64,000 bases of DNA from positions 806,001 through 870,000 of the forward strand of contig JAVXUO010000518.1 in NCBI GenBank assembly GCA_033065855.1, read 5' to 3'. Every line of letters starts with the position of its first letter. Position 1 is the first letter of the stretch. The translations under genes were made by a program, and so were the position numbers. The DNA comes from Escallonia rubra (lineage: Eukaryota; Streptophyta; Magnoliopsida; Escalloniales; Escalloniaceae). Below the pieces are notes generated by a model. It was given only the letters and a program-made list of their open reading frames with translations, did not search any database and was not told the DNA's origin. This document shows positions 47,861 to 57,219 of the stretch, piece by piece.

Positions 47861-48629
47861 TCATGTGCCAAGTATATGAATTTCAACCTCTCTAGAGTCT
47901 TTATACCAAATAAGTTCAGTGAACATCCTTACCACCTTGTACTGCTTTGTTTGGGGAGCGTAGCCAATCTCAGATGTAATCCAAGTTCTAGAATCACTAG
48001 GCTTCTTTGCTTTCGGAAGTTTAACATATTCACCCGTAAGTGGGTTGCATACAATGACAGGATCATACTGTTTTGTTTCACACAAACAAAGCAAACCATT
48101 ACATGAATTTGGCAACATTAAAGTTGTGATGTTTCACATTCAAGCTAGCAAATCGCATCTTCCTGGCACTGGGCTGTGGGTTCAATTTTTTATAAAGAAC
48201 CTTCTTGGAATCGCGCAATGGAATCTTAAATCCGGTGTCAAGCTTCATGTGCGATGGGCAATTAGACTCATTATCTTTACTGTCAAACCCAAGCTCATTT
48301 TCAGGCTCAAATAAGTAAAGGGTTCGAGTGATACGTTTTGGATCCTTGGCTTGGATCAAAGGGCAGGCAGATCTTTGTGCCTTCTCAAAGTGTAACTTGG
48401 CAAATTCAGGACTAGAGATAAAATTACACCAAGATTTTCATACACACTTACACTTGATAATTCTCTTTACTGAAAGTGAAGTGAGCTTATACAGGATATC
48501 ATCAATGATGCTTTGTGGAAGCTCTGTTATGGAACGAACCTCTTCTTGAACTTCCTCATTTTCATATTTCACAGCTTCCTTCTTGGCTTTTTGGGTGCCT
48601 AAAGCTGCTGAATTTCTTTTTCTTCTCAT
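47861..48629 (-). pseudogene. F-box (FBA-type) gene fragment, broken
   Basis: The N-terminal part (48629-48438) carries ELPQSIIDDILYKLTSLSVK, an F-box start. The expected CVCKSW reads CV-stop-KSW (TGA near 48438). The frame continues with SSPEFAKLHFEKAQ and RTLYLFEPENELG down to about 48099, where a frameshift leads into NSCNGLLCLCE and CNPLTGEYVKLPKAKK, typical of F-box-associated domains. The intact relatives are substrate receptors of SCF ubiquitin ligases. The order and strand match the dioxygenase fragment next to it. Confidence 0.85.
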
Positions 48630-48952
48630 GGGTATGCTTGAAATCTACAAAAATTGATTAAGATCAGCGTAATTGATGTATTGATGCAAGAAGAAAACAC
48701 AAGTTCACAACCCATATACTTACTTAGTATCATTTTTCCTACTTTAAGCCTCTTTTTGTTGATTTTCTCACTAATATAGTTAATTTTCATGAACCTCTAT
48801 ACTTTTTAAGTTCTTTACAAAGCCAAAGTCTTTAACGTTGGTGTTGAAATTAGAAACTTAGATCATCAATAAACACAATGTTAGCTTCTTTGAAAATGAT
48901 ATTCAATTAAATTGTAAGGTTAAGATAGAGACATCGTACCATTCAATGTAAC

Positions 48953-49238
48953 GTGAAAGTTACAAAAGAGAATATTATTGGTCATCTGAAAACATATGAC
49001 AAGCATTATGAAGTAATGTCCAAGTTATTGACCCAAAGTGGCTTTTCGTGGAATTGTTATTCCAATATGATTAGCGTTTATAGTGAAACTGCTTGGAACG
49101 CGTATGTCCAGGTAAAAAGCATATTAATCTCTCTTATTTTTTAAACAATTGGAACGTTACTTATATAGTTCTATATTTACTTTTTGTAGGATCTTCCCGA
49201 TGCAAAGCCATATAGAAGAAAGGTAATTGAGAATTGAG
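48953..49238 (+). pseudogene. Myb/SANT-like domain ORF of the PIF/Harbinger-type element
   Basis: VTKENIIGHLKTYDKHYEVM, then LLTQSGFSWNCYSNMISV and TAWNAYVQ, match the Myb_DNA-bind_3 type domain (L10-interacting MYB-like) used as the second protein of PIF/Harbinger elements. After an intron-like gap, DLPDAKPYRRKVIEN (49191-49235) continues the usual KxYRxK end. The start and the rest of the protein are missing or decayed. Confidence 0.75.
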
Positions 49239-49671
49239 AAGATTTATCAGCTATATGTGGACAAGATCGAGCAACAGGGGAATGAGCTGAGACTGATGTT
49301 GAAGGTTACAATGAGCTGGTATCTAATGATGCAAATTAGCACTCATAAGACTTAAGATATGGAGCCAAGTCAGCCAACAAAGAACTTATGAACTTTGAAT
49401 CTTTTTCAAGCTTAGTTTTTTAGGAGCTATTATCTTATTTACTGGTAGAGATCTAACTTGTTAATCGCTTCATTTTGTTAAGTCTAAGCACATTTTTATC
49501 TTTGAGAATATTTTCTTATTGTCAAGTACTAGCATATCATTAAAGTTCTAATATTCAGCTGTTAGGTTGCAAATTCAAGTTTTCTTATCAATTAGTTGCA
49601 TTTTTACATTTTGTACCTAAGTCATCGTGCGTGTACTTTATTTTATTTTTTTTCTTTTCTTATGTTCTATA

Positions 49672-49731
49672 GGGTGGGGTGGGGTGGGTTGGGTTGGGTT
49701 GGGTTGGGTGGGGCGGGGTGGGGCGGTGGGT
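49672..49731 (+). repeat. G-rich GGGTT/GGGGT tract
   Basis: At least ten runs of three or four G separated by one or two bases; a G-quadruplex-capable tract on the plus strand within the PIF/Harbinger-type element. Confidence 0.85.
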
Positions 49732-49962
49732 AAGTGTTGTTGGGTATGATTTGATAAGAAAAATATAAAACTCTCGTTTTGCATATTTACCTCTTATTTT
49801 TTTACTTAAGTAATTTCAATTCTTAATCTAATTTTTTATGCTAACCAATCAATGGAATTACAAATTCTACTCAATTCCAAGTCAATTCCAATTCCATAAG
49901 AATTGGAATTGAATTACAATTCTCAATTCCAATTCCAATTCCGTTTGCCAATCGGACCCTTA

Positions 49963-50184
49963 GCGTTATTCCATATTTCTAAGACTTAAGCATAATCTTC
50001 AGTATCGTTATCCGGCACAGGTTCAGTTAGAATGAACGAGATTTTAGAAAAATTCAAGACATCTAAGATCATGCCTTTCTACCTTTTAAAATTATTTCCG
50101 TCAAAATGTTAAATTCGGCTTGGGTCCGGAATAACTTTCGTTTGTGCGAGAAGTTGCGATTCCATTTTAAACAACCTTTTAGAA
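49963..50184 (-). pseudogene. copia gag N-terminal remnant
   Basis: The minus strand reads GNNFKR-stop-KGMILDVLNF and then FILTEPVPDNDTEDYA-stop, the start of a copia gag, ending at the TTA duplication next to the inserted element. Confidence 0.75.
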
Positions 50185-50612
50185 TGTTGAAAATAAATCC
50201 GTTTACAATAATTTTTGGAGCAAAATTGCACTTTCTTACACAAAATCACAATACAACATAAATAATAAGGTGTTACAAAATAAATCAGAACAATCTCAGC
50301 AATCTACAGAATCAAGCCGAAACTTGGTCCTAAAAGGTTGTTTCGCGCCCTCTAAACCAATGACTCGATACGATAGGTTTCACGGCACGCAACCTTCAGG
50401 ATTAGAATATAATCTTAACTCTTAATTGCACACACATGTAACAGAATCTCACGAACGACCCTATTGACGGTCCTCATCCATAACTCAATTAATACCAAAA
50501 TATATTGACACTAAAATTAATACAGAGTATAACATGATTTTCGACTAACTGTATGCGTGCGCTTCGGGTGTGTGAAGCAAGAGTGTTGCTTGTGTATTAG
50601 TGATAGCCGTGT
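50185..50612 (-). repeat. 5' LTR of the copia element, U3 truncated
   Basis: Matches 42317-42730. Similarity stops at about 50612, before the U3/TATA part seen on the left. Confidence 0.75.
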
Positions 50613-50859
50613 CCCTGGGCCCCAGCCATCCCATGTCCCTGTGCGTGTGTTCTGTAAACAATATAATACAACAAGTTTCAACATGTCAGTACTACATAAG
50701 ATAGTCAATTGAGGGCTCCACTATTGGGGATTTATATATATCTTGCATCCCACGTCCAATTATTGAACCTCATAACATGCCGCCGGCCATTTTGACTCAA
50801 ATGTCTTAAAAAGTACACAGTAAGTTGAAAGCACCCTTAATCAGTGGCAATTGCACCAA

Positions 50860-51720
50860 CGGCAACAGCATCTGCGAAGGAGCTGTGAAAATAGAGAACG
50901 CTACTTATTGGTGGAAACTTTGAGTTTCGTTTTAAGTCGGATTGTAGAAAGGTGAAATTACATCATCAAACTGTTGCTCCGATCACTGATTCACTAGAGT
51001 GAAAGATACCTCGTAAAAGAAAGCAAGTCGACCTCACGGCTGTTCAAAGAAGGGCTTACAGAGAAATTTAACTGCACTAGAGCCCCGCTATGCATGAGCA
51101 GATGCAATATTAGATACCACATTGAGCTTCAAATTGTAGGACTACAATTTACTATCAGATTAGGATGGTTGCTTTTTGTAGCTTTCTGGTAGAATAACTT
51201 GTACAGCAGAAATCAAATGTTATTCCTAGCTATATTAAACAGACGATAATCATTTTTACGGTAAAACTTTAAACTGAAGCAAATAATAAAAAGCAGAAGA
51301 ACCATAGACTACGTAAAATCAGCTAAACAAGATAAGATTGAAGTAGCATAATGTTTTCAGTCAAGGGCATATACGCTACATCTGCATAGATTGCCCTCTT
51401 TATTTAAGTTCTAAATCACATAGTGTTTCTCCTGACACTAAACTATAGTGAACCTTTAATAATTCAACCGGCTCGTTTCATGATCGGTACAATGTATCGA
51501 ACTCTATCGGAGAAAGACTTTGGGCCATTTATGTTACATTGTTTTGCCTTCGAGAAAATGATTGATTGCATTGGTATCTACCACAGTCATGGTATATACG
51601 TATTCATGAGGGCATGGGTTTCAACTCTGGCAGCATAATCTTTCCAGTCAAAATCCAGAAGCATGAAGTTGCCTCTCTGTCTTGGTGTGCAATGTCTTGG
51701 GGTGCAAGAACTACGAAAGC
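50860..51720 (+). repeat. Duplicated flanks Q1 and P2 upstream of UGT I
   Basis: 50860-51230 (Q1) matches 54070-54450 (Q2) downstream of UGT I, for example CCCCGCTATGCATGAGCA and AACTTGTACAGCAGAAATC. 51400-51720 (P2) matches 42030-42260 (P1). Short open frames here are not supported as genes. Confidence 0.7.
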
Positions 51721-52264
51721 AGGAATGTAACTGCGTGTGACAAATGACTCCAATTCGAGGGCAGAGGGTTTCTTCAATTAGTTAAAGCAAAAAAATGCAT
51801 AACTTCTGAACAGGGGTGGATCTACGCTTGTGTCAAAGTGGTCAACTGACCACCTCACTAATCCATCAAAATTCAAGGATTAAGGTGTATTTTGGCAACC
51901 ATAATTTTGTTAATCTTACACTTAAGTCACATTTGACCAGCTTTCCTTCAATCCTGAATCCACCACGCAGAGAGAGAGAGAGAGAGAGAGAGTACAATAA
52001 TATTACTTAAAAGACTTATTTTGACAAGATTCATAATCTCAAGACAAAACTTGCGATCCAAGTTCAAGACAACTTCATACCCTCCTTCTGGCTTTTGACT
52101 AAGTAAATAACTTACGCACAATAAGTTTCTCTCCCCCAATTGCAAACCTTTTCATTGTATAGAAATAGGAAATCAGGTGAAAGACAGAACAGCACACTAA
52201 CCTCCTTTCAGCCCTTATCATCATCTCTCCTCGATCTCCTATTCCTCCAACAAACAAGCCTACC
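51721..52264 (+). promoter_or_regulatory. Promoter region of UGT I
   Basis: No gene. A GA microsatellite lies at 51968-51991. The only TATA-like word near the start is TTGTATAGAAAT (about 52155), about 110 bp before the ATG. The start codon context is ACCATGG. Confidence 0.4.
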
Positions 52265-53710
52265 ATGGATTCGAAACCTAATCAGCTTCACATCTATTTT
52301 CTCCCGCTTTTGTCTCCCGGGCACTTGATCCCACTTGTAGACATGGCCCGGCAGTTTGCTAGGCTTGGTGTGAAGGCAAGCATAATTACGACACCCCTCA
52401 ATGCAACCAACTTCTCCAAAACAATCGAAAGAGATAAACAACTCGACATTGAAATCAGTATTCGCCAAGTCAAATTCCCTTCCGTCGAAGCTGGCTTGCC
52501 AGAGGGTTGCGAAAATGCAGCTTCTGTTACGTCACCAGAAATGTCTCTGAAATTCTACAAGGCCCTTGACCTGCTTCAACAACCTGTTGAACAGCTCTTG
52601 GAAGAAGACCGCCCAGATTGCCTTGTGGCAGATCTTTTCTTTCCATGGGCAACTGAAATTGCAGCCAAGCTTCGGATTCCAAGGCTAGTCTTCCATGGAA
52701 TTGGTTTCTTCCCTCTCTGTGTCTATCACAGCTTAAGGACCCATAAGCCTCACAAAAAACTCGAGTCTGACTCCGAGGCCTTCATCGTGCCCGACCTTCC
52801 AGGCACAATAAAACTGACAAAAAGACAACTGCCTGACCATTTCCAAGAAGTCAACCACTTGACCGAACTTATCGACAAAGCTATAAAATCTGAGCTGAAA
52901 AGCTACGGGGTGATTGTGAACAGCTTCCACGAGTTGGAACCGGCTTATTCGGAACATTACAGGAAGGTCATGGGAAGAAAGGCCTGGCACGTCGGTCCAG
53001 TTTCCCTTTGCAACAGAGACAATGAGGATAAAGCCCAACGAGGTAGAGCAGCGTCTATACACGAGAAGTGTTTGAGTTGGCTCAGCTCCAAGAAGCCAAA
53101 CTCGGTTCTCTATGTATGTTTCGGAAGCCTGTCCCTCTTTTCAACTGCTCAGCTACTTGAGATAGCAAATGGTCTTGAAGCCTCTGGGCTGCAATTTATA
53201 TGGGTGGTCAGGAGGGAGAAAACATATGATGGTGAGAAGGAAGAATGGCTGCCTGAAGGATTTGAGAAGAGGATGGAAGAGAAAGGTATCATTATAAGAG
53301 GGTGGTCACCGCAAGTGCTAATCCTTGAACATGAAGCTGTTGGAGGTTTTATGACTCACTGTGGATGGAACTCGATGCTGGAGGGAGTGACTGCTGGAGT
53401 GCCAATGGTGACATGGCCGCTTTTTGCCGAGCAGCTTTTCAACGAGAAGTTCCTGACAGACGGTGTAAGGATAGGAGTTGCAATTGGTTCTGAAAGGTGG
53501 TCTAGATGGTTCCATGAAAATGACGTCTTGGTGAAGAGTGAAGCTATACAGAAGGCGGTGAGTCTAGTGATGGTCGGTGAAGAAGCTGAGGAAATGAGAA
53601 GCCGAGCGAGAGCACTTGGAGATATGGCAAAGAAAGCTGTTGAAGAAGGCGGATCATCTTACACTGACATGAACCGTTTGCTTGAAGAATTAAGGTTGAA
53701 CTGCCCCTGA
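52265..53710 (+). CDS. UGT73-type UDP-glycosyltransferase, copy I (intact)
   Basis: Intronless, 481 residues, starting MDSKPNQLHIYFLPLLSPGH. Catalytic His20 (PGHLIP), Asp123 (LVADLFFPW) and PSPG residues 347-390 (53303-53434; RGWSPQVLIL start, THCGWNSMLEG centre, ending AEQ) are all present. It is clearly related to H and to A-C but forms a separate branch: WSPQ for WAPQ, EHEAVGGFMTHC, and a longer loop near WSRWFHENDV. It lies 18 kb from the main array and is bounded by repeated flanks (P2 and Q2), so it may be the survivor of a second small tandem pair. Expected role: cytosolic UDP-glucose-dependent glycosylation of a small phenolic or other acceptor; acceptor unknown. Confidence 0.93.
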   Translation: MDSKPNQLHIYFLPLLSPGHLIPLVDMARQFARLGVKASIITTPLNATNFSKTIERDKQLDIEISIRQVKFPSVEAGLPEGCENAASVTSPEMSLKFYKALDLLQQPVEQLLEEDRPDCLVADLFFPWATEIAAKLRIPRLVFHGIGFFPLCVYHSLRTHKPHKKLESDSEAFIVPDLPGTIKLTKRQLPDHFQEVNHLTELIDKAIKSELKSYGVIVNSFHELEPAYSEHYRKVMGRKAWHVGPVSLCNRDNEDKAQRGRAASIHEKCLSWLSSKKPNSVLYVCFGSLSLFSTAQLLEIANGLEASGLQFIWVVRREKTYDGEKEEWLPEGFEKRMEEKGIIIRGWSPQVLILEHEAVGGFMTHCGWNSMLEGVTAGVPMVTWPLFAEQLFNEKFLTDGVRIGVAIGSERWSRWFHENDVLVKSEAIQKAVSLVMVGEEAEEMRSRARALGDMAKKAVEEGGSSYTDMNRLLEELRLNCP

Positions 53711-54069
53711 GAGACAGAAATTGCAAGCCAAAGACTGGGAAAGCTAAAAGCTGCTGGATATCTATTTCCACTGTATTAAAATAAAAGAAAAGCACCAGAA
53801 TGAATGCTAATTGCTAAATTATATAAATATATATCCACTCTCTTTTGTTTCAAGTCTTCCCCTAAATGCATTTCTTCCTTTATCTGTTTCTCCACATGGA
53901 AACGAAAGTTTGCTGGTAATTAGCACTCTAACATCAATCACGAGAACAGAACTCCTAGAAGCCGAAAATAATAAAGGAGAGAACATGTACAGATATCCAT
54001 GAATATGTGTCCACTAGGATTTCTTTGCAGGCATCGGACAGTGAATCTATCGAAGTGTCTCCTACGACA
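53711..54069. other. 3' flank of UGT I
   Basis: Probable 3' UTR and spacer; AATAAAA-like words occur near 53780. No gene. Confidence 0.5.
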
Positions 54070-54450
54070 AATTACCAGCAACAGCATCCGCAAAGGAGCA
54101 ATTAAAATACCACTTGATAGAAAATGTGAGTTTTGCTTACATATATAAACTGCACATGTGAACAGCAAAAGAAACGTATACGCAGAAACTAAAATATCAA
54201 GTGTTACTTCTCGCCATTGATTTACTCAAGTTGGCCTCATGACTGCTGAGACAAGAACTCACAGAAAATCCAATTGCACCATGTGCACCCCGTTATGCAT
54301 GAGCAACGCAATAACTGATGCTACACTGAACTTCACATTGCAGTTCTGAAAGACCCATTTTGGGTCCTATTACTAGTAAACTTAAAAAGATTGCTTTTGA
54401 GCTTTCTGGTAAACATAACTTGTACAGCAGAAATCCAAAGCTATTAACGA
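54070..54450 (+). repeat. Duplicated flank Q2 downstream of UGT I
   Basis: Matches Q1 (50860-51230) over about 370 bp with indels; the same order of landmarks (AGCAACAGCATCCGCAAAGG, GTTATGCATGAGCA, GCTTTCTGGTA). Confidence 0.75.
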
Positions 54451-56911
54451 GAGAGAAAAGACAATTCACCTGTGTTCCATACACACCTGAAAAACAAAAT
54501 TTAACGAGAATGATGATAGTAGACAGATTGTTGAATGTAGAAAAGCAGTAGATTGCCGAGACTAGTGGATTAACAGAAGAAAGAATTGGCAAGATGATGC
54601 TAACCCAACTAGAAAACAGCGTGTCAAACTTGTAGTGCCCTGCAGAAACCAGCAATATACTTGTTGCAAGGAATGAACCATTCTACTTCTTAGTTCACTT
54701 TTTCCTACCTTTAAGTCCCCGCCGTTCTTCCTTCAACTATTCGAAACATTTTGCTATACAAATTTATGAGAGCTGAGCAAACAGTAAAATCCAATTAATA
54801 AATGCTTTCATTCTCTGAAGCAAAGATTGGAAACATCATTATTAGAGCAGAGAGATTTATCAAAGTTCCTGCATCACGTAAACCATGGTTGAAATGTCAC
54901 TTTTAATTCAATAAACCTTAACAACGCAAGAGGTGGTCTGAGCTTGGAAACAATGCCTGGGTAAACAAAAAGAACGATAAACGAAATGAAAGGAAAGCAC
55001 TGTTGCAGTATGACATTCTGGTAATCCTTCGTCTTTGTTGGAAAAATAAGGTAACGAAGCAAAAAAAGAAGTAAAGGAACGAGAAAGTCACTAGTTGTAG
55101 AAACGCCTAATTTAGAGAAGTAGACGATTATCACTATATCCTGACATACAGTCAAAGTAGCCACCAAGTGCTCAACAGTGGCACTAAGAGGATCAGTACT
55201 AAAAATCAGTCATAAAGCAAAGGCTCATACATATGTTTCACAAATGGAAGATTATGACTTTTCTCATGGACCAAAACATTACCAAATTCATATAAATCGT
55301 TCCAATAGAATACATATGTTTCACAAATGGAAGATTATGACTTTTCTCATAGAGAAATCAAGTCACGGTACAACAACCAACAAAAATCATTGGGCTTACC
55401 AAGGAACAATGTAGAAACTATCCACCAATCAAGAAAGATGGTATCCTCAATGACATTCGTCTGATAGATGTTGTTGCCACTGAATTGAGTATGCAAAGCT
55501 TTGGGGACACATCAAGTTTGAAGTGGCAAATTTTTTATTAAGGGCATTTACCCTGTATCCGCATTGACTGCAGCAATCGGGGTAACAGATGAACGGCATC
55601 AGCAAAGATAAACTCAACATTTAAAAGGAGAGATGGCTTTTAAATGCCCGAAATGCTTACAATCATGAGCAGAAAAAAAAGTTCTTGTGCTTTGCAGCTT
55701 TTCTTTTCCTCACTAGTCACTGCCTGATCGTGGAAGTCTGTGTCTAAGGACCTGCATAATGTCCTCCATTTATACATTCCTCGTAGCCAATTAAACTATC
55801 GCATGATATAGCACATCTGCCATCTCTGATGCAGTGCGTGATCTGTACTTATTCTCCTCCAGGGTTCTGCACAGCTCATCTGCCCCCTCCCTGCAGTGAA
55901 GGTGTGGCCAAAAGTGGATTTCAAGTGGGAGTATGCTCTACATATGGTGGCCCTCTAATGTGGTGGCCATGTGTTTGCTTCATTGCCTAACGTGCTAACA
56001 TGCATACCAACTAATCATGCAGAAGCCTGCTCGTGGGATGTTTGGCTCAAAACTACATCCCATTCACAAGTCTAACCATGTGAAGGATAAATACGCAATC
56101 TTAGGTTGAAAAGTACATTCATAAAGTGAAGAATGTCAAGTATGCAAGTTGATTTTCAAGCACAGAAACTTGTCATCAAGCAATAACCGTCTTCTACACA
56201 AAGGATTTCTATTTTCTATTTTGGGTTCCCGAATTTTCTTCTTCTCTCTGGGCAATTGTGGATTCTAATTACTACAATGTCGTCAATGACCGATTATTCT
56301 CTTTATCCTGCTCAAGAGTAACTCATTATAATCTTCAAATTCAAATAGCAACAACACTTCATTAATTTTCTCCTTTAATAAGAACTAAATTGGTTACAGA
56401 TAAAAACGAGACTTCCTAAGAGCTTGATTTGATTTATGATGACAGAAGAAAGTAAGCAGAGAAAAAGACATAAGATGTGAACCTGTGACTGATCCAATTA
56501 GCCAAAATGAGATAGAATAGCAAGCCTCTGAGCCAGTGTGGCAAGTGGATCCTTCAGGCTTCCGGTTATATTTCTTGGGTATGGTCTAAGATTGATTCCC
56601 AACAAAGAAACAAATAACAATAACTTGTGATCTTATATCTCCAAAAAATTTAGCACTTACAGGACAGCAATCACAATATCATGCACATTCCTACAATTCA
56701 TGAACGTCTCTCCTTTTGCCAATATTGTTGACCTTGACCTGCTATAAAATGTTGCTTTCATAGAGGAAGTGGTTGGGGTAGAGCATCCAAGTATTGAAAG
56801 GCATGCATGAATGGCAAGAATCGATGATTTAGGCTTTAAAAGTACCAAGCCAACAATCAAAGGGGGTAAACATATGAAAAAAGTGAAAACCCAAAAATGA
56901 AGAGAAGAGGG
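54451..56911. other. Intergenic with an 83 bp direct repeat
   Basis: No gene supported. TACATATGTTTCACAAATGG and the following ~22 bp occur at 55228 and 55311 (spacing 83 bp). A short stretch near 55546 resembles the start of P2 (51361). Confidence 0.55.
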
Positions 56912-56988
56912 TGGTAGGTGTAGTAGGGCTTGAACCTAGAATATAACCATTATGAGCGGTACGTTTCAACCAATTAAATTATGAGCCC
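56912..56988 (-). pseudogene. Mitochondrial-type tRNA-Ile(CAU) relic
   Basis: The minus strand shows an A-box-like region (ATTTAATTGGTTGAAAC), an anticodon loop CTCATAA (anticodon CAU at 56952-56954) and a T arm with GGTTCAAGCC, ending CCTACCA. The wording fits plant mitochondrial trnI(CAU). The acceptor stem is poorly paired, so it is most likely a non-functional organellar insert. Confidence 0.6.
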
Positions 56989-57073
56989 CTACGGATCTCT
57001 ACAATCAATTCGCTCACTCCGGGAAGAGCGGACGGAAAGAGGAGACGTTTGCTCTATCTGCTTCTTCCTCTTT

Positions 57074-57219
57074 GCCAACCTTGACCCCGGTTATTTTGAG
57101 GTCATATCTAGTATTCAGAGTTTGCCTCGATTTGGTACCACTCTATCTGGCCCGCACTGTAACAGTGCTTTACCACTAGTCAACTGCTGCGCCTCAACGC
57201 ATTCCCGGGAGAACCAGCG
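57074..57219 (-). pseudogene. Plastid-type 23S rRNA fragment
   Basis: The plus strand is the complement of a conserved part of plastid 23S rRNA. Landmarks in order are ACCTTGACCCC, ATTCAGAGTTTGCCTCGATT, GGTACC, CAGTGCTTTACC, CAACTGCTGCGCCTCAACGC and GAGAACCAGC. A deletion of about 8 bp and substitutions show decay. It may have come directly from the plastid or through plastid-derived sequence in the mitochondrial genome. Confidence 0.7.

Larger units (their letters stand above)
46170..49959. mobile_element. PIF/Harbinger-type element (3.8 kb) with captured gene fragments
   Basis: Perfect 12 bp inverted ends GGGTCCGATTGG (46170-46181) and CCAATCGGACCC (49948-49959), with the 3 bp duplication TTA on both sides (46167-46169, 49960-49962). 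Subterminal AATTGGAATT-rich repeats occur at both ends. Removing it joins copia gag in frame. Inside are a Myb/SANT-like ORF typical of PIF/Harbinger, a 2-oxoglutarate dioxygenase gene fragment and an F-box gene fragment. No DDE transposase is recognised. Confidence 0.88.
42317..50612 (-). mobile_element. Decayed Ty1/copia retrotransposon, split by a PIF/Harbinger-type insertion
   Basis: Direct LTR copies lie at 42317-~42730 and 50185-50612; in plus-strand view both start TGTT...ATAAATCCGTTTAC. Between them, on the minus strand and in copia order, are gag, protease, integrase, reverse transcriptase and RNase H remnants. Stops and frameshifts occur throughout, including a stop in the GNNFKRxKG gag start. 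The 5' LTR (right) lacks the U3 part found in the left one, so the right end has been deleted. A 3.8 kb DNA transposon sits in gag at 46170-49959. Confidence 0.88.

Noticed and set aside
47600-48549. Plus-strand ORFs over the F-box fragment
   Set aside because: The minus strand carries clear F-box and FBA sequence; the plus-strand frames are shadows.
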